Shown here: positions 8,132-16,293 of the stretch, piece after piece | Layout: each line of letters starts with the position of its first letter | Position numbering within the stretch: the first letter of the stretch is position 1 | Assembly: GCA_944384985.1 (NCBI GenBank) | Contig: CALWVM010000015.1 | Location: 1 to 48,941 of the forward strand | Direction: 5' to 3' | DNA length: 48,941 nt | DNA from: an uncultured Clostridia bacterium | GTDB taxonomy: Bacteria; Bacillota; Clostridia; Oscillospirales; Acutalibacteraceae | Program-made: the position numbers and the translations under genes | The notes under the pieces: model-generated | What the model saw: the letters and a program-made list of their open reading frames with translations, nothing else | Database searches by the model: none | What the model was told of the DNA's origin: nothing

Positions 8132-8164
8132 AAAACACGGGATGTGCGCATCCCGTGTTTTTTT
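8132..8164 (+). terminator. Terminator of coaX-panT
   Basis: Perfect 13-bp stem (8132-8144 with 8149-8161), a TGCG loop and a T-run through 8164. It begins 14 nt after the S-component stop. Between it and the next hairpin (8165-8303) I see no gene or recognisable element. Confidence 0.88.
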
Positions 8165-8303
8165 GATCCTTTGCATCGGAACACAACGTGGATTTTTACC
8201 ATAGAATGGTACTGTGCAGACCACAAGCGCCTTGCAGCGAGAGCGGTAGTGCGGTTTCTGCACACGCACTCCAAGGGGAGCCGCATCGCATATCGCAGGC
8301 GCA

Positions 8304-8336
8304 GAAAAGCCCGCAGGCAAGTTTTGCCTGCGGGCT
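8304..8336 (-). terminator. Terminator of the minus-strand MFS gene
   Basis: Perfect 13-bp stem (8308-8320 with 8324-8336) with a 3-nt loop. Read on the minus strand it is followed by four Ts. It lies 42 nt past the MFS stop at 8378. Confidence 0.8.
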
Positions 8337-8377
8337 GAAACAGTTTTATAAACAAATATTTCCGAACGATAACGTCC

Positions 8378-10225
8378 TCAGTCGGCGTTTTCGGTTTCTA
8401 CCTGTTTTACGATCTCCTGCGGGATCGCTTCGCCGTGTTTGACCACAAGGATACACAACACACTTAAGACAAAGGCGATTGGGCTGTAATAGAACAGCGA
8501 TAGGTAAGTACCGCTGAGCATGGCGACGATACCGTAGACGATCGGAGAAGCGATCTGCGCCGAGAAAGTCGCCGTATAGTAGTACCCGGTGAACGTGCCG
8601 ACCTTTTCCACGCCGCCGATCTCAAGCACCAGTGGCAAGGTGTTCACGGTAATCAGCATATTTGCTGCTCCCCCGAGCACAAGGACGGGATAGATGAGGA
8701 TCTTCAAAATATCGATCACGTCATTGAGTGAAGAATTGATGGTTTCCAGCGCTTGCCCGCGGTCAGCTTCGGTCAACTGCATATCGAACTGCGTGTTGAC
8801 AGCATTGATAACAGCGGTAAAATCAAAGCCCTCAGCCGTGATCTCCGTGTCAAACGCCTTATATTTTGCGGTTTCCTCCGCCGAAAGAGCGTCACCGTTG
8901 AGATAGGCGATATAATCGTCCATTTCAATCAGCGCGTCATCCTTAAGCGCATATTTATCATTGTAGGTGTCTACTTGATCCTCCACGGCTGTGTAGACCT
9001 TATTGGTTGAATTAAAGGATCCAATGCTGAAGCCGTCCCGTGCGATCAAAACATTAAAGATGCCAAAGAACACGACAAAAGCTAAAATGAAAATGGCAAG
9101 TCCCGCAAGGATGGTCTTTTTGCGGCCGAACTTCGTACCGAGTTTACCGGCAGGCAGCGCAGCAGCCGCCGAGCAGACAGCAAAGATCGCCATCAGGATG
9201 GTTGCCTGGCTGGTCTCCATATGTAGGATCTCTGCGGCGAACAGCGAAAAGAAAGTCTGGATGGCATTCGAGCCGCAGAACAGGAAGAACAGACCCATCA
9301 ACATAAAGATCAGGCTCTTTCTCTCCCCGCGTGAAAGTTTTTGCGCCTTGCGCTCCGCTTTTTCGCGACGTTTCGCTTCCTTTTCGGCTTTGCGGCGGGC
9401 AGCGGCATCCATTGCCATATTTTGATCGGCGAGTGCGGCGATGCGGCTGTCCGGTTCTTTGACCTTAAACAGGACGACCAGCATACCGATGACCATGACG
9501 ACCGACCCGACCAGGAACACATACGGATAAGTGCGTTCCTCATTGGCGGAATTGATCTCAATCCCGGTCGCGGCGGTGTAAACCAGCGTAACGATTGTAC
9601 CCGCGATCATACCGATCAAACTGCCGAGACCGCCCATCAGGTTGATGATGGCGTTGCCTTCCGAACGCAGAGCCGGCGGTGTCAGATCAGGCATCAGCGC
9701 CACAACGGGCGCGCGCCAGAGGGACATGACAAATACAAACAGGATGATGCAGAGCATCGTCAAAGACAGCGAACCACGCAGCGCGCAAATGGGGATCAGC
9801 GCAAACAGCACTGCGCAGATCGGCGCGCCGAACGTAATGAACGGACGGCGTTTGCCAAGCCGCGAATGGCAGCGGTCGGAAAGCTTGCCGAACGTAGGTT
9901 GGAAAATCACGCCGAAGATATTATCAAAGGTCATAATGATACCAATGAAAAATGGTACGAGCGTGATGCCGCCGCCGGCAAGGTTTACGTCTTCGCCCTG
10001 TGCTGCTGCAAAGCGCGCCAAGAACGGGAGACTTTCGTTCAGTTTAGCACTCCACTGCGCCACCATAGAAGAATTGCCAAGAAGGTGGTCCAAAATTTTT
10101 GTGATATACGGGTCATAAATCGCCCACGCGATCGATGACGCCAGGAAACCGAATCCGGTCAATATGGTGTGCCAATAATTCAGTTTCCCGTTTTTTTCGC
10201 AAAACAGTTCTTTCTTTTCGCTCAC
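8378..10225 (-). CDS. MFS transporter with large extracytoplasmic insertion
   Basis: 615 residues, far above the usual 400-480 for the major facilitator superfamily. The first half carries motif A-like GKLSDRCHSRLGKRRP (about 113-128) and APVVALMPDLTPPALRSEGNA, a pattern seen in SLC45/sucrose-type and GPH-like carriers, so a sugar or glycoside substrate is plausible. A highly basic cytoplasmic loop (about 262-302, many KAERK repeats) separates the halves. After the ninth membrane segment an insertion of about 110 acidic, helical residues (about 395-505) lies outside the membrane by topology. The start is GTG 10225: AAAGGAG ends at 10234, eight bases upstream, and overlaps the more distal GTG at 10234, ruling that one out. 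Confidence 0.82.
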   Translation of the reverse strand: MSEKKELFCEKNGKLNYWHTILTGFGFLASSIAWAIYDPYITKILDHLLGNSSMVAQWSAKLNESLPFLARFAAAQGEDVNLAGGGITLVPFFIGIIMTFDNIFGVIFQPTFGKLSDRCHSRLGKRRPFITFGAPICAVLFALIPICALRGSLSLTMLCIILFVFVMSLWRAPVVALMPDLTPPALRSEGNAIINLMGGLGSLIGMIAGTIVTLVYTAATGIEINSANEERTYPYVFLVGSVVMVIGMLVVLFKVKEPDSRIAALADQNMAMDAAARRKAEKEAKRREKAERKAQKLSRGERKSLIFMLMGLFFLFCGSNAIQTFFSLFAAEILHMETSQATILMAIFAVCSAAAALPAGKLGTKFGRKKTILAGLAIFILAFVVFFGIFNVLIARDGFSIGSFNSTNKVYTAVEDQVDTYNDKYALKDDALIEMDDYIAYLNGDALSAEETAKYKAFDTEITAEGFDFTAVINAVNTQFDMQLTEADRGQALETINSSLNDVIDILKILIYPVLVLGGAANMLITVNTLPLVLEIGGVEKVGTFTGYYYTATFSAQIASPIVYGIVAMLSGTYLSLFYYSPIAFVLSVLCILVVKHGEAIPQEIVKQVETENAD

Positions 10226-10258
10226 TACATACACTCCTTTTCCAATGGTCTATTGTTT

Positions 10259-10287
10259 ATCATAACAGATTTTCAGGAGGGAAGCAA
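10259..10287 (-). promoter_or_regulatory. Promoter of the MFS gene
   Basis: On the minus strand TTGCTT (10287-10282), a 17-nt spacer and TATGAT (10264-10259), with TGT just before the -10 (extended -10). It sits in the 69-nt gap after the upstream gene, giving a short leader with the AAAGGAG site. Confidence 0.65.
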
Positions 10288-10294
10288 GCAACAT

Positions 10295-11617
10295 TTATTC
10301 ATCTTGCTGTTGTTTTTCGCGTTCGCGGCGGCGCGCACGGTCGCGTTTCCGTTTTTCCAGCTTTTTACGACGCACGCGCATCACGACAATCTCCAGGATC
10401 ACCAGAGCCGCTACGACAGCAATGACCGCAATTACACGGCCGGCTGTAACAGTGGAACCGCCTGAATCCTCGGTGCGGTTCGTGAGCCCGGAAACAGCAA
10501 GCTGCAACGCATAATTCGCCTGCATCAAGCTGTTTTCGGAAGCGGGCGCCGAAAGGGCGTCGCGTGCGGCGGCAATTGCGTCTTTGAGGGCGTTTGCGGA
10601 TTCCGTGCTGCAAAGCGTGACATCCACCTGCTGCGCCTCGGCAAGCGCCGTAGACAGGCGCGTCTCCTGCGTGGAAACGCGCGAATAGTACTCGCAAAGC
10701 TCTGTGATGTTGTTCGTGATGATTACGCTGTACCCACGTTCAGTCACGTCGTTGTAGCCGATGTAATTATCTTCGCGATCCCCGCAAAGCGCAGGGTCGG
10801 TCATGTCGATGACCCCCCTGCCTGTATCGGGGAACTCGGACATCACCGAACCGCCGAATACTACGCCGTATGCGTTGGAGCTTGCAAGCAGCGTGCCGAC
10901 AGCACCTGCGGACAGCGTGCGGGAAACCATGGACTTCGCGCTGAAGATCACATTGCCGGAATAGGAGGAAATCACCAGAGGCATCTGCGCTTTGGACTGC
11001 ATCCAATCCGTAACCTCGCCGCGGTCGCCACGTGCGAGGAACACCACGTTGCCGAGCGTCCCTTCGGTGCCGAGCTGCTCATACACCTCGTCTCGGAAAT
11101 CCCAGGCACCGTCCAAAAGCAGCAAAACGCCGCTCTCTTTCGCAGCCGTGACCGCTTCGGACAACGTCGGCACGGTATACTCGGTGATGGGCTCATGCAG
11201 ATTGCCCGTGCCGTCGCGCAGATGGCATGTGGAAAGCTCGTGATATCCGACCTCAGCCACATTGCGATCCATAACATTGCCAAGCTCGTCCACGCACATT
11301 CTGGAGAGGTTTTCATCTGCCATCAAGATAAAATAGTTATCCGCCGTTTTTCGCACATAAACATACACCATGTCTGCGCCGGCTTCAGCTGCTGCAGTGA
11401 TCGCCGCGGCGGAATTTTCGGGGTACTGTTTGGTGTCGCCGTATTTTGACACAGCTAAAAGCCGACCTGCCGGGTCGCGCAGCACCGAGGCAATATCGGA
11501 AATACGAGTCGCCGCATCCACGTTCCCTTCTTCGGCGGCAAACGCTGGAACGGCGCAGAAAAGCAAAAGAAGCGCCGCGAGCAGCGCCGAAATGCCGGTT
11601 CTTACACCTACGCGCAT
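10295..11617 (-). CDS. Membrane-anchored protein with degenerate GDPD-like domain
   Basis: 440 residues: signal peptide (1-26, cleavage after AFA), an extracytoplasmic region, one membrane helix (about 395-417) and a very basic cytoplasmic tail (RRKKLEKRKRDRARRRERE). Residues about 40-300 look like the TIM-barrel of glycerophosphodiester phosphodiesterases: YPENSAAAITAAAEAGAD (65-82) matches the 'PENT..A...A...GAD' element. The catalytic His-Arg-Gly is replaced by Lys-Tyr-Gly (58-60), the 'E-x-D-V' metal ligands by VYVYV, and the later His-Asp by Ala-Asp. The active site therefore appears lost, suggesting a binding or scaffold role (inference). A helical segment (about 310-385) precedes the membrane helix. 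ATG 11617 has GGGAGGA six bases upstream; an earlier in-frame ATG lacks this. Confidence 0.7.
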   Translation of the reverse strand: MRVGVRTGISALLAALLLLFCAVPAFAAEEGNVDAATRISDIASVLRDPAGRLLAVSKYGDTKQYPENSAAAITAAAEAGADMVYVYVRKTADNYFILMADENLSRMCVDELGNVMDRNVAEVGYHELSTCHLRDGTGNLHEPITEYTVPTLSEAVTAAKESGVLLLLDGAWDFRDEVYEQLGTEGTLGNVVFLARGDRGEVTDWMQSKAQMPLVISSYSGNVIFSAKSMVSRTLSAGAVGTLLASSNAYGVVFGGSVMSEFPDTGRGVIDMTDPALCGDREDNYIGYNDVTERGYSVIITNNITELCEYYSRVSTQETRLSTALAEAQQVDVTLCSTESANALKDAIAAARDALSAPASENSLMQANYALQLAVSGLTNRTEDSGGSTVTAGRVIAVIAVVAALVILEIVVMRVRRKKLEKRKRDRARRREREKQQQDE

Positions 11618-11659
11618 AAAGATTCCTCCCATGCTCAAAAGCTCTGTTCATTGTATTTT

Positions 11660-11688
11660 AGTATACCAAATTCGCCTATTTTTTACAA
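11660..11688 (-). promoter_or_regulatory. Promoter of the GDPD-like gene
   Basis: On the minus strand TTGTAA (11688-11683), a 17-nt spacer and TATACT (11665-11660), about 43 nt upstream of ATG 11617. It diverges from the nth operon promoter. Confidence 0.72.
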
Positions 11689-11802
11689 GAGAGAAATTGT
11701 GCTTTTTTACCGATTTTGCTCGAAAAAACACCAAATATTGTGTAAATTTCATTTTGCACAAAAAACATAGTCAAATTTTTACTGTGCTGTCGGTTTTTTG
11801 GC

Positions 11803-11832
11803 TTGATTGCGGCGCGCCGCTTGTGCTAAAAT
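11803..11832 (+). promoter_or_regulatory. Promoter of the HTH-nth-dnaD-loader operon
   Basis: TTGATT (11803-11808), an 18-nt spacer and TAAAAT (11827-11832) preceded by TGC, an extended -10. It lies 35 nt before the GTG start at 11867. Confidence 0.65.
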
Positions 11833-11866
11833 AGGAGACAATTCGACGAAAGGAGGGCGCTTTGCG

Positions 11867-12097
11867 GTGTCGTTTGGGCAAAACCTGAAAAACTTAAGAT
11901 GCGCGAAGCTACCGCCTTTGACGCAGACGGATCTTGCGAACGCCATCGGCGTGACGCAGCGCAAGATCTCCTTTTTGGAGACCGGGGCTTCCGAGCCTTC
12001 GCTGCGCGATATTGTGGCGATTTGCCGCTATTTTCGCGTTTCCGCCGACTATCTTTTGGGCCTGCCCAGCAATATGGAGTTTCCGGATCAACCATGA
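11867..12097 (+). CDS. Small HTH (XRE) transcriptional regulator
   Basis: A 76-residue protein that is almost entirely one Cro/CI-type DNA-binding domain: TQTDLANAIGVTQRKISFLETG is the helix-turn-helix, followed by the PSLRDIVAICRYFRVSADYLLG helices. It probably binds an operator as a dimer; the target is unknown but could be its own operon. I chose GTG 11867, nine bases after GGAGGG, because it starts directly at the SFGQNLKNLR helix; longer versions have no ribosome site and run into the promoter. Its TGA overlaps the ATG of nth by the sequence ATGA, so the two are translationally coupled. A regulator coupled to a DNA repair gene is an uncommon pairing. Confidence 0.85.
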   Translation: MSFGQNLKNLRCAKLPPLTQTDLANAIGVTQRKISFLETGASEPSLRDIVAICRYFRVSADYLLGLPSNMEFPDQP

Positions 12098-12720
12098 CAA
12101 AGAAAGAACTTGCACTAAAGGCTGTGGAAGCCTTAAAAAAAGAATATCCCGACGCGTTGTGTTCGCTGGAAGCGCAGAACCCGTTGGAACTTTTAATTGC
12201 CACCCGGCTCTCGGCGCAATGCACCGACGCGCGGGTGAATTTGGTTACGCCCGTTTTGTTTGCCAAATACAAAACGCTGGATGACTTTTGCAACGCCCGG
12301 GTGGAAGATATTGAAGAGATCATCCACTCCTGTGGGTTTTACCATGCCAAGGCACGCGATATCATCGGTATGGCGCAGAAGATCAAATCGGATTTCGGCG
12401 GTCAGGTGCCCGATACCATTGAAGCACTCACAACACTGCCGGGCGTCGGTCGCAAGACCGCAAATCTGATCGTCGGGGATGTGTATCATAAACCCGCTGT
12501 GGTCACGGACACCCATCTCATCCGCCTTGCGAACCGCATCGGCCTTGTGGAGACGAAAGATCCCGTAAAAGTCGAAATGGCACTAAAAAAGCTGCTGCCG
12601 CCGGAAGAAAGCAACAACTTCTGCCACCGCTGTGTGCTGCACGGCAGGGCGGTGTGCACCGCGCGCAAGGCGCACTGCGAAGCCTGTGTGCTTGCCCCGA
12701 TTTGCAAAAAGAAGATTTAG
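12094..12720 (+). CDS. nth: Endonuclease III (DNA glycosylase/AP lyase)
   Basis: 208 residues, standard for the family. It removes oxidised pyrimidines and cleaves the abasic site in base-excision repair. The helix-hairpin-helix LPGVGRKTA (115-123) carries catalytic Lys121, and the conserved Asp139 lies in VVTDTHLIRL. The C-terminal [4Fe-4S] cluster motif is complete: Cys188-X6-Cys195-X2-Cys198-X5-Cys204. ATG 12094 overlaps the stop of the small HTH gene by four bases. A longer in-frame opening upstream overlaps that gene and is not used. The dnaD-like gene follows after 11 nt. Assignment is secure. Confidence 0.96.
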   Translation: MTKKELALKAVEALKKEYPDALCSLEAQNPLELLIATRLSAQCTDARVNLVTPVLFAKYKTLDDFCNARVEDIEEIIHSCGFYHAKARDIIGMAQKIKSDFGGQVPDTIEALTTLPGVGRKTANLIVGDVYHKPAVVTDTHLIRLANRIGLVETKDPVKVEMALKKLLPPEESNNFCHRCVLHGRAVCTARKAHCEACVLAPICKKKI

Positions 12721-12731
12721 GATGACGCCCC

Positions 12732-13745
12732 ATGTATAAACCCAATCCGGATTGTTATGGCGCAATGTTTGCCATCCCCGCAAGCGTTGCCGACCAGGTT
12801 CTTGCCGACGCTTCCGGCGATGATTTAAAAATCCTCCTTTGTATTTTTCGCAATCCCGGCAGCCCGATTTCTGTGGACAGCCTGTCCGCCGCGCTCGGGC
12901 TTTCTGCGGACAAAACGCTCGCTTCACTGGACTTTTGGGTCTCGAGGGGCGTGCTTTTATTCACGGACGAACAAGGCAACACGAAATTTGTGCCCCGTGC
13001 ACAGCGCACGGTACGATCCCCTGCCCCCACCCCTGCGGCAAAACCTGCTGTGCAGTCGCTGCCGACGCCGGAGATCCCGAAACCGACCATGGAACAGATT
13101 GCCGCGCGCCTTTCGGAGGATGAAACGGTCAAAAGCCTGTTCAACGAAGCTCAGCGTATTCTCGGGCGCACCTTTGGGCTGGATGTGCAATCCACGCTTT
13201 TGACGTTATACGACACCTACGGGCTGCAAAAGGAAGTTATTTTGACGCTCTTGCAGCATTTGACCGAAAAAGGACGCAGTTCCACCGCCAATATTCTGAA
13301 GGTCGGCAAAAGCTGGGCCCAGCACGAGATCGAAACGCTCGACGATGCCAATGAATACATCAAAAACGACGCGGCGGCGACGCAGCTGTTCCACAGCCTT
13401 GCCGCAGCCGTAGGCATTGCCAATCCCCGACCGACGCCGAAGCAGACAGACTATCTGATGTCTTGGATGGGCATGGGTTTTTCGGCGGATATGGTCATCA
13501 AGGCCTACGAAGAAATGGCGGATCGCACCGGTAAGGTATCGTTCTCCTATATGGACAAGATCCTCAAAAACTGGTATGCGAACGGGCTGAAAACGTCTGA
13601 AGCGGTGGATGAGAGCTATAAAGCTGCTGCAGCGGCACGGCGAAACGCCGGGGATCGCGGCACTTCATACGATCTGGAGGAGGCGCTGCAAAAAGCGACC
13701 TTTTCCGCGAAAAAGCTTGCCAAGAACAGTAAAACGGAGCAATAG
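12732..13745 (+). CDS. DnaD/DnaB-like replication initiation protein
   Basis: 337 residues. The N-terminal 85 residues resemble a winged-helix domain, followed by a Pro/Ala linker (95-118). Two DnaD C-terminal-type (DDBH2) domains then appear: one at about 133-198 ending in ILKVGKSWAQ, and a better one at about 217-286 ending in the hallmark YMDKILKNWYANGL. A single N-terminal winged helix plus two DDBH2 copies is intermediate between Bacillus DnaD (one copy) and DnaB (two). Such proteins remodel DNA and recruit the helicase-loader complex at replication origins. The helicase loader-like ATPase follows two bases downstream, which strongly supports this role. The tail (about 300-337) is basic and probably disordered. 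Confidence 0.85.
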   Translation: MYKPNPDCYGAMFAIPASVADQVLADASGDDLKILLCIFRNPGSPISVDSLSAALGLSADKTLASLDFWVSRGVLLFTDEQGNTKFVPRAQRTVRSPAPTPAAKPAVQSLPTPEIPKPTMEQIAARLSEDETVKSLFNEAQRILGRTFGLDVQSTLLTLYDTYGLQKEVILTLLQHLTEKGRSSTANILKVGKSWAQHEIETLDDANEYIKNDAAATQLFHSLAAAVGIANPRPTPKQTDYLMSWMGMGFSADMVIKAYEEMADRTGKVSFSYMDKILKNWYANGLKTSEAVDESYKAAAAARRNAGDRGTSYDLEEALQKATFSAKKLAKNSKTEQ

Positions 13746-13747
13746 GC

Positions 13748-14719
13748 ATGGGATATTCGAAACAGATCTATGCGCGCGCCGCCGAAATCTTACGGCAGCG
13801 CCGCGAACAGGCGGAAACGCAGGCGCTTGTGCGCAGAGCGCAGGTCCTGCAAAAATGCCCTGAGATTGAAAAGATCGAGCGGCAGATGGCGCAGACCGGG
13901 CTTGCCGCCGTACGTGCCATCGGCGCAGGCGACAAGGCGGAGGAAGTGATCCGTGCGCTTGCCGTGCGCAATCTGGAATTGCAGGAAAAACGCCGGACGC
14001 TGCTTGCCCAAAACGGGTTCCCCGCGAACTGTCTGCAACCTGCCTACGCCTGTCCCATTTGTTCGGACACGGGCAGCGTAGACGGGCACGCGTGCGCCTG
14101 TTACGAAAAGCTGCTGCGCGAGCTCGCCTATCAGGAGCTGGCACAGGAAAGCCCGCTTAAACTATCGGATTTTGACAGCTTTCGGCTGGATCTTTACGCC
14201 ACGGTTCCGGACAGCAACGGCCTGATCCCGCGCGAAGAGATGGAAGCGATCCTGCAGCTTTGCAAAAATTATGCCGCCACCTTTTCGGATGAATCGGGCA
14301 GCCTGTTTTTATACGGCAAAACAGGGCTTGGCAAAACACATCTGTCGCTCGCCATTGCCGCCGCTGTTATCGAAAAAGGCTACGGTGTGGTGTACGGCTC
14401 GGCGCAAAACCTGCTGGGGAAACTTGAAAAAGAGCATTTCGGCAAAGCGCCGGACACGGATACGGAAAGCCTGCTGACGGACTGCGATCTGCTCATTCTC
14501 GACGACCTGGGTGCAGAGTACACCACGGGCTTCACGCGGGCGGCCGTCTATAACATCGTCAATACCCGCCTTTTGTGCGCGCGGCCGACCATACTCAACA
14601 GCAATTTGGATTTTAAGGAACTGGAGACCAAGTATTCCGACCGTGTTTCCTCCCGGATCCTCGGCAGCTACACGGTGTTGCATTTTGTCGGCGGCGATAT
14701 GCGCATCCGGCTTCGCTGA
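13748..14719 (+). CDS. DnaC/DnaI-like helicase loader ATPase
   Basis: 323 residues. An N-terminal coiled-coil/helical part (1-95) leads to a zinc-binding cluster, Cys102-X2-Cys105 and Cys116/Cys118 (CPICSDTGS...HACACY), as in DnaI-type loaders where this domain touches the replicative helicase. The AAA+ domain follows with Walker A GKTGLGKTH (190-198), Walker B LLILDDLG (248-255) and a sensor/arginine-finger region SDRVSSRILGSY near the end. It loads the replicative helicase onto single-stranded DNA using ATP. It lies two bases after the dnaD-like gene in one operon, the usual clostridial pairing. DnaI and DnaC names are used interchangeably for this family, so I give no symbol. A terminator follows at 14742. 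Confidence 0.9.
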   Translation: MGYSKQIYARAAEILRQRREQAETQALVRRAQVLQKCPEIEKIERQMAQTGLAAVRAIGAGDKAEEVIRALAVRNLELQEKRRTLLAQNGFPANCLQPAYACPICSDTGSVDGHACACYEKLLRELAYQELAQESPLKLSDFDSFRLDLYATVPDSNGLIPREEMEAILQLCKNYAATFSDESGSLFLYGKTGLGKTHLSLAIAAAVIEKGYGVVYGSAQNLLGKLEKEHFGKAPDTDTESLLTDCDLLILDDLGAEYTTGFTRAAVYNIVNTRLLCARPTILNSNLDFKELETKYSDRVSSRILGSYTVLHFVGGDMRIRLR

Positions 14720-14741
14720 AGCGATGCCAAAACAGCTTTCA

Positions 14742-14781
14742 AACGGTTTTTGCACTTTGTGTGTAAAAGCCGTTCTTTTTT
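14742..14781 (+). terminator. Terminator after the helicase-loader operon
   Basis: AACGG (14742-14746) pairs with CCGTT (14770-14774), extended inward by T/A and G/C pairs with a bulge, then a C and a six-T run (14776-14781). Confidence 0.65.
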
Positions 14782-14791
14782 GAAAAAGCCC

Positions 14792-14820
14792 TTGTATTTT
14801 GCAAAGCACAGGTGTATAAT
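14792..14820 (+). promoter_or_regulatory. Promoter of the Gfo/Idh/MocA gene
   Basis: TTGTAT (14792-14797), a 17-nt spacer and TATAAT (14815-14820). The predicted transcript starts only about 16-25 nt before the start codon, so the leader is very short. Confidence 0.75.
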
Positions 14821-14842
14821 TTCAAAAAATTTGAAGAATGAG

Positions 14843-16153
14843 ATGAGTTATATGCCTCATAAACCTGTTACCGCCATTATTGTCGGCGCGGGACACCGTG
14901 CGTTCATTTACGCAAAACTCGCGCTGCAAAAGCCGGAGCTTCTCAAAATCGTGGGCGTTGCGGACCCCGACCCCATCCGCCGCGATAAGGCGCGCAAAAT
15001 GTTTGGTTTTCCCGAAGAAAACTGCTTTGAAGATGCCGCAGCGCTGGCAGCCGTACCGAAATTTGCCGACGCAGTCATCAACGGCACAATGGACCAGCAG
15101 CATATAGAAACCTCCATCCCCCTTTTGGAAAAAGGGTACGACATGCTTCTTGAGAAACCTTTCGCCACCAACGAAGCCGAAATGCGCCGTTTGGTGGACT
15201 GCGTGCGCAAAAACGGCAACAAGGTTATGATCTGCCATGTGCTGCGCTACACGCCGTTTTACCTTTCCATCAAAGAGCGTGTTGCCGCCGGCGAAATTGG
15301 CGACATCATCAACATACAAACCAACGAGCACGTCAGCTATCACCATCTTTCCACGTCGTATGTACGCGGCAAATGGGCAAATTCCGACGAATGCCACACC
15401 TCGATGCTTTTGGCAAAGTGCTGCCACGACATAGACCTGATGATGTGGATGATGGCAGAAACACGGCCGGTCACCGTTTGCTCCTTTGGCAGCAAGTTCC
15501 AGTTCAAGCCCGAAAACGCGCCCAAGGAAGCCGGTACGCGCTGTCTTGTAGACTGCCCGCTGGTGGAGACCTGCCGGTATTCTGCAAAGCGGCTGTACCT
15601 TGACCAGCCCGAACGCTGGGCGTTCTATATCTGGGATAAGCTGGAAGGCATTGAGCACCCCACCGAACAGGACCGCATCAACCTGCTCAAAGGCGACAGC
15701 AACTACGGCAGATGCATCTATAAATGCAACAACAACGTTGTAGATCACCAGTCGGTGCTTGTCAATTTCGCGAGCGGCGCAACGGGCACGCACAACATGG
15801 TTGGCGGTTCATCGAAATCCGAGCGGCGCATCCACATAATCGGCACGCTTGGTGAAATTTACGGGGATTTTGAAGAATCCAAATTCTATGTTTCGAAGAT
15901 CCACCCCACTAAGACCGACGAAAAGACAGTGGAAGAGGTCGATTTGCATGTCACGGGCGACATGGTCGGCGCTTACGGCGGGCACGGCGGCGGTGATGAG
16001 CGGCTGGCGGAAGATTTCGTCAACTTCTTGCAGGGCGGCAAGACCAGCCTTGCCTGCACCTCCATTTTTGACTCCGTCGCAGGGCATTTGTGCGTATATC
16101 TTGCGGATCGTTCGCGTGAACAGAACGGTATGCCGCAGAAAGTCGTGCTGTAA
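14843..16153 (+). CDS. Gfo/Idh/MocA family oxidoreductase
   Basis: 436 residues. The Rossmann-type NAD(P) site is at the N-terminus (AIIVGAGHRA). The family hallmark EKP occurs in DMLLEKPFATNEAE, and the substrate-side helix has CCHDIDLMMWMM. Conserved cysteines in RCLVDCPLVETC and GRCIYKCNNNVVDHQ mark a subfamily with an extra Cys-rich insertion whose purpose is unknown; these could bind metal. Such enzymes oxidise or reduce sugars, inositols or their derivatives; the substrate cannot be deduced here. The open frame extends 31 codons upstream through the promoter, so that part is excluded. ATG 14843 or ATG 14852 is the start, and neither has a strong ribosome site. It is monocistronic, with promoter and terminator visible. 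Confidence 0.88.
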   Translation: MSYMPHKPVTAIIVGAGHRAFIYAKLALQKPELLKIVGVADPDPIRRDKARKMFGFPEENCFEDAAALAAVPKFADAVINGTMDQQHIETSIPLLEKGYDMLLEKPFATNEAEMRRLVDCVRKNGNKVMICHVLRYTPFYLSIKERVAAGEIGDIINIQTNEHVSYHHLSTSYVRGKWANSDECHTSMLLAKCCHDIDLMMWMMAETRPVTVCSFGSKFQFKPENAPKEAGTRCLVDCPLVETCRYSAKRLYLDQPERWAFYIWDKLEGIEHPTEQDRINLLKGDSNYGRCIYKCNNNVVDHQSVLVNFASGATGTHNMVGGSSKSERRIHIIGTLGEIYGDFEESKFYVSKIHPTKTDEKTVEEVDLHVTGDMVGAYGGHGGGDERLAEDFVNFLQGGKTSLACTSIFDSVAGHLCVYLADRSREQNGMPQKVVL

Positions 16154-16171
16154 AATCCAACATAAACACTG

Positions 16172-16211
16172 CCGCATTGCAGGAAGAATCTTCCCTGTAA
16201 TGCGGTTTTTT
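16172..16211 (+). terminator. Terminator of the oxidoreductase gene
   Basis: CCGCATT...GAAGA pairs with TCTTCC...AATGCGG (16172-16205, one wobble and one bulge), followed by six Ts (16206-16211). Confidence 0.8.
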
Positions 16212-16293
16212 GCTTTTTTACCTTGTGCAATAAAACATTGCGTGACATTTCGGCAAAAATATGGTTCAATGGAATTGCAAAGGAGGTATCGGT

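Noticed and set aside
8165-8303. Possible small RNA or gene remnant between the two terminators
   Set aside because: No promoter, coding frame with a ribosome site or convincing structure; it remains unexplained but unsupported.
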